DNA from: Euryarchaeota archaeon UBA173
GTDB taxonomy: Archaea; Thermoplasmatota; Poseidoniia; Poseidoniales; Thalassarchaeaceae
Direction: 5' to 3'
Length of the DNA: 6,348 nt
Assembly: GCA_002498925.1 (NCBI GenBank)
Contig: DAJH01000038.1
Coordinates: forward strand, 1-6,348
Of this stretch, positions 1 through 5,783 are shown one piece after another. The notes beneath the pieces were generated by a model, which saw only the letters and a list, made by a program, of their open reading frames with translations, was not told the DNA's origin and made no database searches. Positions within the stretch are counted from its first letter, which is position 1. Every line of letters begins with the position of its first letter. A program made the translations under genes and the position numbers.

Positions 1-1446
1 GGTGGGCCCAAACGCACCGAGTGCTGGACCAGTATTGCCCAACAATGAAACTGAAATTGACAAGACATCGGTCATCTCCAATGACGGTTCAAGTAAGGCC
101 AGGGCAAGCATCGATGCTGTCACTAGAACCGTCCAAGAGCTTAGCATGCCAAGCACGGTCCATATTCTGCTATCATCCAGAACCTCCCCGTTAAGACGTA
201 TTGCGACGACCTTCCTGGGTCTTATTATCCTGAGAATTTCCCTCTTCGATAGCTCGAAGGCTATCCTTATTCTGAGAACCTTGAGTCCGCCCCCAGTAGA
301 CCCGGCAGATGCCCCTATAATCATCAGTAGCAAGAGGACGAACTGGCTGAATACCGGCCAAGAAGCGAAGTCAGCAGATGAATAGCCGGTACTGGATATT
401 GAAATTGCTTGGAATGCCGTATGCCTCATTGTCTCCAGGAACCCCTGCCCCTCAGCCCCAGAGCGGAGGAGATTGAAAGACATGGCCAGCCAGGCGATTA
501 TTATGATCAGAATGTAACCCCTGAACTCTTCGTCTCTGAAGGCCTCTCTTGAACGACCTGCTAGTATCAGATGGAGCAGGCTGAAATTGATACAGGTAAT
601 TAGCATGAAAACCATGACGATGGACTCTATCGTTGCGGAACCAAATGTCATAATTCCACCATCAGTCGTCCCGAATCCCCCTGATGACATCGTGGTTAGA
701 GAGTAGTTGACAGAATCAAACAGGGACATCTCCCCAACGAATCTGAGCAGGAGGATCTCAATAACTGTCAGTACGATGTAAATTGTCCATAGCCTTCTGG
801 CGGTCCACTGAAGTGAGGGGCCTAGCCGAGCCAGGGTTGGCCCGGTCAATTCGGCTCTGGCTAGCGTCATTCCGCCACCCAAGGCCTGCGAGAGGATGAG
901 CAATCCTAGCATTATCACCCCCATGCCTCCCAACCACTGTGAGACTGAGCGCCAAAGAATCAGGCTCTCTGGCTGAGAGCCTATGCAATCGATGACCTCC
1001 TGACAGAGTGGACTGGTGGTTGGATCAATCACAGTAGCGCCGGTGGTGGTGAATCCCGACATTGATTCGAACCATGAATGGACTGCTCCGAGGAGGACAT
1101 CAGCGAGGCCGACACCGGGGTCAGAAAACTGAAACGGACCATAGAATACCCCTCCAAGCCAATACGGGAGGGCGCCTACAAGAACCACGGGTATCCAACC
1201 CAAGGCGACGGAAGCGAATGCCTCCCTGTCTCGTAATCTTGAGGCGGTGTCTGCTCCTTTGGAAAGAGAGACTAGCCCCTGGCCGACCACAGCTGCAATC
1301 AGAAGGGGGAGGAGATAAGTCCTCGCTGCGAACTCATATCCCTCTGATTCCGCTAGATAGCAACTGTAAGCAGCCACAATAACCAGAGGTAGGGCGACTA
1401 TTCTTATCGTCCATCCCAATACAAAACCTACGACATCCCAGCGCAT
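1..1446 (-). CDS. trkH: TrkH family potassium uptake protein, pore subunit (3' end cut by window edge)
   Basis: This is the membrane pore subunit of a Trk/Ktr-type K+ uptake system, working with the adjacent TrkA. Read on the minus strand from ATG at 1446, the frame stays open for 482 codons to the left edge, so the stop lies outside. All four pore-loop filters of the family are visible: SMSGFTTTGATV (about residues 128-139, filter Gly136), TTMSSGGFGTTDGG (251-264, Gly257), SISSTGYSSADF (349-360, Gly354) and LLGNTGPALG (469-478, Gly473). Other family landmarks are WRSVSQWLGGMG (165-176) and AGSTGGGLK (381-389), with hydrophobic helices between the loops. Only the last helix after the fourth filter is missing, so the full protein is probably a little over 500 residues. 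The start follows the trkA stop by 2 bases, with GGGAG six bases upstream. One oddity is an enlarged loop after filter 1 carrying two cysteines (148 and 154). The family call is very secure. Confidence 0.96.
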   Translation of the reverse strand, partial: MRWDVVGFVLGWTIRIVALPLVIVAAYSCYLAESEGYEFAARTYLLPLLIAAVVGQGLVSLSKGADTASRLRDREAFASVALGWIPVVLVGALPYWLGGVFYGPFQFSDPGVGLADVLLGAVHSWFESMSGFTTTGATVIDPTTSPLCQEVIDCIGSQPESLILWRSVSQWLGGMGVIMLGLLILSQALGGGMTLARAELTGPTLARLGPSLQWTARRLWTIYIVLTVIEILLLRFVGEMSLFDSVNYSLTTMSSGGFGTTDGGIMTFGSATIESIVMVFMLITCINFSLLHLILAGRSREAFRDEEFRGYILIIIIAWLAMSFNLLRSGAEGQGFLETMRHTAFQAISISSTGYSSADFASWPVFSQFVLLLLMIIGASAGSTGGGLKVLRIRIAFELSKREILRIIRPRKVVAIRLNGEVLDDSRIWTVLGMLSSWTVLVTASMLALALLEPSLEMTDVLSISVSLLGNTGPALGAFGPT

Positions 1447-1448
1447 TT

Positions 1449-2867
1449 TCAGCTCCCGAGATTCTTCTCAAGCTTCTTCAGATCCTTCTTGAGCAGGAGC
1501 AGGTAAATCCTGTCGCCGGCCTCTATCGTCTGTATCGAAATCGGATCGATGATTTGAGTGGCTCCATGTTCGTCAACTCTGTCAACCATCGCGACACGGA
1601 CGCCTAACTTGGACTCGATCTTGGGGATTTCCTTGCCAGCGAAGCTATGTTCGGGTCGGACTTCCGCTGAAATTGATATTACTTCGGGAACAGTCGGAAT
1701 AACCTGGAAAGTTCCAGGGACATTCATGTGTATGGATTTGAGGATTGAAGTGACTGTTACCTGTCTCCTACTTACTGGATTGATTGAGCCTATTCTTTGT
1801 ACGGCCTCGACGAGAGCTCTATCCTTGAGGACCAAACCAGTCCTCTGAACACCCTTGTCCTTTGCCCTCATTGAAATTGCGATATTGAGGTTGTCATCGC
1901 CCAGAGCTGCCACGGCGATATCATGGGTATCTATTCCCAATTCCTTCAGTAGCTCCTCGTCTTGAGGGTCCCCATGGATGACATCCAGCCTCTTACTATT
2001 GCCGACGGTCGAGCCGACAAGCTCGTTAGCGGCATCAAGATCTGGTTCTATGACCACAACATTGTGCCCCCTGGTGAGGTAATAGCTGGCTAGTCTCATG
2101 CCGAACTGGCTCGCTCCGAACACAGCTATCTGAGCCCTTTCCTTCAAATCGGGATCGGATTTTCCAACACCCCTGGTGACCTGTGCAAATTGATCTGTTG
2201 AATTGGAAACGAAAACCAACGTATCTCCGGGCTGAATTACTTCATTACCATTGGATAGCCTTCCAGATTCTCCGTCTGGACTGATTGCATAGATCGAGGG
2301 CATCCCCCTGAATATATCTCCTACTTCGCCAGTCTTTGTCCCTATCAATGCCGATGAAGGCGTGACTTCGGTGGCGGCAATCCATGAAGAGTCTCCGAGA
2401 GGAAGGATCTCGTCAATAGACGGGGCAAGAAGTCCTGCTGCGAGCTGCTCGACTATCTCGTCCGAGGCGCAGACTATATGATCGGCCCGGGACCAACTGC
2501 TGAGTGGTCCAGCACCTCTAACTGGATCTTCCATATTGGGATTCCTTATCTTGGCTATCGCCTTGAGCCCGGAGGCGTTTCTATCTCCCACCTGCTCACT
2601 GTAGACCTTCTTCGCGAAGGAGCAGGCTAGAAGGTTGACCATGTCATTATTCGTCGCCATCACGATCATTTCGGCATCCGTAATTCCAGCCCTCAACAGG
2701 GAGTCCCTAGATAGAACGCTACCTGTTACCAACAGACAATCAAGGTACTGGGACTCATTTATCGCGGTTGGATCTGTGTCGATGAGGGCTACGCTCCTTT
2801 TTTCCTGCCTTAGGGCGGCTGCGACACCACGGCCGACCTCTCCAGCGCCAGCGATGATTACTCTCAT
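1449..2867 (-). CDS. trkA: Trk system potassium uptake regulator TrkA (two RCK domains)
   Basis: This is the cytoplasmic, peripheral subunit that binds NAD(H) or other nucleotides and gates the TrkH pore. At 472 residues it has the full duplicated TrkA layout: RCK-N1 with GAGEVG (7-12) and an acidic strand-2 end, LIDTD (28-32); RCK-C1 around 145-230, with PGDTLVFV (213-220); RCK-N2 starting IAVFGASQFG (247-256), with an acidic strand-2 end at Glu274; and RCK-C2 around 385-470, with AGDRIYLLLL (450-459). The stretch TNNDMVNLLAC (72-82) is the typical TrkA helix after strand 4. In the second domain the middle Gly of GxGxxG is Ser253, while the first domain is canonical. The gene lies 2 bases upstream of trkH on the same strand, as expected for an operon. 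GGAGG lies 10 bases before the ATG, and a TATA-like element sits 24-33 bases upstream, so initiation could be leadered or leaderless. Confidence 0.96.
   Translation of the reverse strand: MRVIIAGAGEVGRGVAAALRQEKRSVALIDTDPTAINESQYLDCLLVTGSVLSRDSLLRAGITDAEMIVMATNNDMVNLLACSFAKKVYSEQVGDRNASGLKAIAKIRNPNMEDPVRGAGPLSSWSRADHIVCASDEIVEQLAAGLLAPSIDEILPLGDSSWIAATEVTPSSALIGTKTGEVGDIFRGMPSIYAISPDGESGRLSNGNEVIQPGDTLVFVSNSTDQFAQVTRGVGKSDPDLKERAQIAVFGASQFGMRLASYYLTRGHNVVVIEPDLDAANELVGSTVGNSKRLDVIHGDPQDEELLKELGIDTHDIAVAALGDDNLNIAISMRAKDKGVQRTGLVLKDRALVEAVQRIGSINPVSRRQVTVTSILKSIHMNVPGTFQVIPTVPEVISISAEVRPEHSFAGKEIPKIESKLGVRVAMVDRVDEHGATQIIDPISIQTIEAGDRIYLLLLKKDLKKLEKNLGS
1453..1457 (-). promoter_or_regulatory. 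Shine-Dalgarno-like site for trkH
   Basis: GGGAG on the minus strand lies six bases before the trkH ATG and inside the last codons of trkA. Its GGAG core can pair with the archaeal 16S 3' end. It supports the ATG at 1446 as the start and suggests that trkH is translated by its own initiation, or by re-initiation, from the trkA-trkH message. Confidence 0.5.
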
Positions 2868-2877
2868 CGATTCGATG

Positions 2878-2882
2878 CCTCC
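2878..2882 (-). promoter_or_regulatory. Shine-Dalgarno-like GGAGG before trkA
   Basis: GGAGG on the minus strand sits 10 bases before the trkA ATG at 2867, slightly farther than usual. It would function only if the message begins upstream of it, for example on a transcript coming from the preceding membrane-protein gene. If the TATA-like element at 2891-2900 sets the start site, transcription would begin near 2870 and this site would not be in the RNA. Confidence 0.4.
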
Positions 2883-2890
2883 GCGGTACG

Positions 2891-2900
2891 AATATAATAC
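2891..2900 (-). promoter_or_regulatory. TATA-like box, candidate trkA-trkH promoter
   Basis: On the minus strand this reads GTATTATATT, the most AT-rich spot in the 66-base gap between the upstream membrane-protein gene and trkA. Archaeal transcription normally starts roughly 25 bases downstream of the TATA centre. That would place the start within a few bases of the trkA ATG and give a leaderless or nearly leaderless message. It is a match by eye only; no transcription data are available. Confidence 0.45.
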
Positions 2901-2905
2901 TGCGC

Positions 2906-2915
2906 CATACGTATG
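2906..2915. other. 10-bp perfect palindrome upstream of the trkA TATA-like box
   Basis: CATACGTATG is its own reverse complement and lies 5 bases upstream (trkA sense) of the TATA-like element. One further pair matches on the outside after a single mismatch. Its position would suit a dimeric regulator, but a 10-bp palindrome can arise by chance and no second copy was noticed. Function is unproven. Confidence 0.2.
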
Positions 2916-2933
2916 TCCGATAATGCGCCTTAA

Positions 2934-3746
2934 TCAGGGGGTTTTCGACTGTTGGCTCTCTTCATCTTCATGCACTAATGAGCCCTTAGTTCTTGATTCT
3001 GAGGCCTTTCTATGCCTCTCGGACTGCCTGGTCGTCCTCCTGTATGCTTGCCTTGCTGCAGGAGTTAGTCCAGATGGTATCCAATTAGAGTGAGCTGGTG
3101 ACCAGAACGCTGCAATGGCAATCACAGGTGCTATGAGGATCAGGGGCGTATATATCGATAAAATCAACGTCATAGTCAGGCAGGCGCGTCCTAGCGCTGC
3201 TAACACGAAGGGCGAGAATCTCTTGGAGTCAAGGATCATTGCACCCTGAAATGCCGCTGGAATGGCGTGGCCGATGCATGATGAAGCCGCTATGACCAGT
3301 GCTAAAGATACTGAGATGATAGAAAATCCAGAATAATCAGAGTTTGTTAGCTCATCACCGAAAAGCCTCCACGCAATCACTGATGCCTGCATTGCGCCTA
3401 TCCCCAGGCCCAGTGTCCAGCCGAAGGGAGGGGATGCTCGCAATGCAACGTTCCTTGGCCTTCCCAAGAGGAACATGACCAGTGCTGCTTCGGCAAGAGC
3501 GATGAGTAATGCTAGGACGCTAGCAGATGCTATGTTCAACGAGCTCTCGACAATGCCAGCCAGTATCAGCCTGTCAACTGCAGAAGCCAGGATCATCCCT
3601 GAAACAATGCCGTAGAGTAAGTACCTGACAGAGCCTGCTAAATCGAAAAAACCGGTCATCTTGGCCATTGAACCCCTCCAACCGATGAATACGCCGAGGA
3701 GGCCGATTGCGAAAGCGGCCTGAGTTTGCCATAGCCCTGCAACCAT
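2934..3746 (-). CDS. Multi-pass membrane protein of unknown function
   Basis: I do not recognise this family. From ATG at 3746 it is 270 residues; an in-frame GTG at 3761 would add five (MPCQN). I prefer the ATG because the sequence from there, MVAGLWQTQ, leads directly into a hydrophobic helix, but neither start has a good ribosome site. Roughly six to seven hydrophobic segments are visible, near residues 8-24, 41-64, 72-95, 107-127, 140-167 and 178-213, the last long enough for two. The C-terminal tail (about 215-270) is hydrophilic, basic first (AYRRTTRQSERHRK) and acidic later (HEDEES), and is probably cytoplasmic. Possible motif residues are Glu86 in ALAEAALV, the Gly-rich GLGIGAMQAS (113-122) and His160 in IGHAIPAAFQG. 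Their order loosely recalls PrsW-type membrane proteases without the key acidic residues. The gene ends 66 bases upstream of trkA on the same strand, so read-through into trkA-trkH is possible. Confidence 0.8.
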   Translation of the reverse strand: MVAGLWQTQAAFAIGLLGVFIGWRGSMAKMTGFFDLAGSVRYLLYGIVSGMILASAVDRLILAGIVESSLNIASASVLALLIALAEAALVMFLLGRPRNVALRASPPFGWTLGLGIGAMQASVIAWRLFGDELTNSDYSGFSIISVSLALVIAASSCIGHAIPAAFQGAMILDSKRFSPFVLAALGRACLTMTLILSIYTPLILIAPVIAIAAFWSPAHSNWIPSGLTPAARQAYRRTTRQSERHRKASESRTKGSLVHEDEESQQSKTP

Positions 3747-3784
3747 GTTCTGGCATGGCACCCGCCATTTGAGGGCATCTGCCT

Positions 3785-3800
3785 CAGATAACGTTCAAAC
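3785..3800. promoter_or_regulatory. Possible shared core-promoter element in the divergent spacer
   Basis: The spacer between the membrane-protein gene (minus) and srp54 (plus) is only about 76 bases. Its one AT-richer patch reads CAGATAACGTTCAAAC on the plus strand and contains the palindrome AACGTT. It lies about 25-38 bases before the srp54 ATG, and about 25-39 bases before the alternative GTG (3761) of the minus-strand gene, so it could place start sites near both. It is a poor TATA match in either direction. I see no other promoter candidate in the spacer. Confidence 0.25.
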
Positions 3801-3822
3801 CACTCGATGGGAACCCGATAGC

Positions 3823-5175
3823 ATGGCGCTGGACGGGCTGAAGATGCGTCTGCTAGGGTCAGTCGGCCTTCTGAAGGGCAAGAGGGAGGTTGACGAGGAG
3901 ACTGTCAAGGAACTGAGCCGGTCACTAAGGAGGGCATTGATAGAGGCTGATTTCAATGTAAGGCAGACTAAGGAGCTCACAGAAAGAGTAGAGCGAAGAA
4001 TGATCGATGAGGAACCTCGTCCCGGTACCAAACTCGAAACTCATGCGATGAATCTCATCTACACGGAACTAGTTAGATTGCTTGGCCCGCCCAGGGAAAT
4101 CAGACCGCACAACGAGACCGTCCTTATGGTTGGACTATACGGCCAGGGGAAGACTACCACTACCGCAAAGGTTGCGGACTGGTGGAGAAGGAGGCATGGC
4201 GTTAGAGTTGCAGTAATTGAGGCAGACACGCACAGACCGGGTGCTTTCCAGCAATTGACGCAGCTACTGGAGGGGTCTGGCGTTGAAGTCTACGGAGAGC
4301 CTGATGAGAAGGATGCTGCTAAAATTGTCAGGAATGGTCTGAGGAAGGTAGGGAATGCAGATGTGGTGATTATTGACACTGCTGGAAGGGATAGCCTAGA
4401 TGGAGAACTCAGAGACGAGTTGGTCAGTATAGCCGAGACTGCAAATGCAACAGAAAGATTCCTTGTAATTGATGCACAAGTTGGACAGGCAGCAGGACCT
4501 GTTGCCGAGACATTTCACGAATTAGTAGGCGTCACGGGAACCATAGTTACGAAACTGGACGGCACTGCCAGAGGCGGTGGTGCGCTTAGTGCTGTGTCGG
4601 CCACTGGTGCACCCATCGTTTTCGTTGGCGAAGGGGAGAGGGTCCAAGATCTCGAGAAGTTTGAATCTGACAGGTTCATCTCCAGACTACTCGGAATGGG
4701 TGACATAAAGGGACTAATTGACCTAACACCCGAGGACCTAGACCAAGAAGAAGCCATGAGGCTGACCCAGAGAATGATGTCTGGAAGATTCACACTTACG
4801 GACATGTATACTCAGATGGAAATGATGGGGAAAATAGGGACCATGGAGAAGCTCATGTCACACCTCCCGGATGGGATGTTCGGCATGGGGAGCATGAGTA
4901 CGGGGCAGAAGCAGCAGGTCCAGAAGAATCTGGATAAATTCAGGATAATTATGGATTCGATGACTCAGTATGAGAAGGACGAGCCCCTAGTACTCAAATC
5001 TAGCAGAATCAAAAGGATTGCTAGAGGTTCAGGAGTTACTGAAAAGGACGTGAAGGAACTGATCTCTCACTGGAACCGCAGTAGGAAACAAATGAAGATG
5101 ATCAAGGGCAATAGGAAATTCAGAAGGGACATGCAATCAATGGTCGATATTGATGATGTTGATTTGCCGATGTAG
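3823..5175 (+). CDS. srp54: Signal recognition particle 54 kDa protein (SRP54/Ffh GTPase)
   Basis: SRP54 binds signal sequences as they leave the ribosome and, with 7S RNA and the receptor FtsY, delivers the ribosome to the membrane. The 450 residues show the complete NGM layout. The helical N domain covers about 1-95, with ALIEADFNV at 38-46. The GTPase domain has G1 GLYGQGKTT (104-112), DTHRPGAFQQL (135-145), G3 DTAGR (185-189), G4 TKLD (243-246) and G5 GEGE (269-272), and runs into RLLGMGD (288-294). The Met-rich M domain covers about 296-450, with roughly 19 Met, a flexible finger near 342-360 and the RNA-binding SRIKRIARGSG at 394-404. I chose the ATG at 3823 because MALDGL aligns with typical archaeal N-termini; an upstream ATG at 3745 would add 26 atypical residues overlapping the divergent gene. 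The G1 sequence differs from the common GLQGSGKT. trmY follows after 8 bases, probably in the same transcript. Confidence 0.98.
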   Translation: MALDGLKMRLLGSVGLLKGKREVDEETVKELSRSLRRALIEADFNVRQTKELTERVERRMIDEEPRPGTKLETHAMNLIYTELVRLLGPPREIRPHNETVLMVGLYGQGKTTTTAKVADWWRRRHGVRVAVIEADTHRPGAFQQLTQLLEGSGVEVYGEPDEKDAAKIVRNGLRKVGNADVVIIDTAGRDSLDGELRDELVSIAETANATERFLVIDAQVGQAAGPVAETFHELVGVTGTIVTKLDGTARGGGALSAVSATGAPIVFVGEGERVQDLEKFESDRFISRLLGMGDIKGLIDLTPEDLDQEEAMRLTQRMMSGRFTLTDMYTQMEMMGKIGTMEKLMSHLPDGMFGMGSMSTGQKQQVQKNLDKFRIIMDSMTQYEKDEPLVLKSSRIKRIARGSGVTEKDVKELISHWNRSRKQMKMIKGNRKFRRDMQSMVDIDDVDLPM

Positions 5176-5183
5176 GTTGTCCA

Positions 5184-5783
5184 ATGGGTCGTAGGTTTGC
5201 GGTAATCGGGCATCGAGCCCCTTCTTCAGGGAAAATCAACTTGAATGATTTGGCCGGTTCTTCTGGGAGGTTGGATGTATTGGTTCGTTCGGTAAATACC
5301 GCCCTATTCATGTCTCACGGGATACGAGATGACACTGATATTATTCTGCACCTGATGGGTGGCCCGGGGCCACCGAGAAGGATTTGGTTCCAGGGTTCGA
5401 GGTTGAGGGGGGTTCATCCGGATGAAAGGGCCATAGCGGGACAAGTCGCTAAGGCCCTGAGGGACCCCGTTCCCGCCATAGGCCAGCAAGTAGAGTTGCA
5501 TACTGGGCTCTGGCATTCCGGAGGGGGAATTGAACAAACTATTGACGAGTGGGGAAGGGATGGCGTCAGGACGTTTGTACTCGATGCTGATGGCGAGCAG
5601 TTCGATACGCAATCCCATAGTGGCGACTCAATCGGATTCATCCTTTCTGACGATCAGCCATTCTCCGATAGTGAGGCCGAATTTCTGGAGCCCATAGAAA
5701 GGATTTCACTCGGCGGCAATTGGCTCCAAGGTCACTCGTGCATAGCGATAATACATCACATCATTGACTCTAGAGCCAATTAG
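5184..5783 (+). CDS. trmY: tRNA (pseudouridine(54)-N(1))-methyltransferase TrmY
   Basis: TrmY is a SPOUT-class methyltransferase that uses S-adenosylmethionine to convert pseudouridine 54 in the tRNA T-loop to N1-methylpseudouridine, the archaeal counterpart of the ribothymidine found at this position elsewhere. The 199 residues match the family length. Recognisable motifs are INLNDLAGSSGRLDVL (18-33), SHGIRDDTDI (44-53), GVHPDERAIA (76-85), a FILSDD strand-turn (152-157) equivalent to the FIIGDH-type segment of known members, and the C-terminal SAM-binding knot region ISLGGNWLQGHSCIAIIH (174-191) with its His-Cys pair. The start lies 8 bases after the srp54 stop. A weak AGGT (5174-5177), overlapping that stop, is the only ribosome-site candidate, which fits translation from a srp54-trmY message. 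The 3' end overlaps the convergent surE by 14 bp. The family call is based on remembered motif order, not on a search. Confidence 0.93.
   Translation: MGRRFAVIGHRAPSSGKINLNDLAGSSGRLDVLVRSVNTALFMSHGIRDDTDIILHLMGGPGPPRRIWFQGSRLRGVHPDERAIAGQVAKALRDPVPAIGQQVELHTGLWHSGGGIEQTIDEWGRDGVRTFVLDADGEQFDTQSHSGDSIGFILSDDQPFSDSEAEFLEPIERISLGGNWLQGHSCIAIIHHIIDSRAN

Noticed and set aside
2..385. Plus-strand open frame of 127 codons at the left edge
   Set aside because: It lies opposite the trkH frame, which encodes clear pore-loop motifs; its translation shows no recognisable family.
1062..1382. Plus-strand open frame of 106 codons
   Set aside because: It is antisense to the N-terminal part of trkH. The translation is rich in Arg and Gly with no domain pattern, as expected of a shadow frame.
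2635..3093. Plus-strand open frame spanning the trkA start and the end of the membrane-protein gene
   Set aside because: It is antisense to two better-supported frames and crosses their intergenic gap; the translation has no recognisable features.
3745..3822. Upstream in-frame start for srp54 that would add 26 residues
   Set aside because: The added sequence (MFWHGTRHLRAS...) does not resemble the SRP54 N-terminus and would overlap the divergent gene's start. MALDGL at 3823 fits the family, and 450 residues is the expected length.
5304..5641. Minus-strand open frames opposite trmY
   Set aside because: Both are shadows of the trmY frame, which contains the family's ordered motifs.
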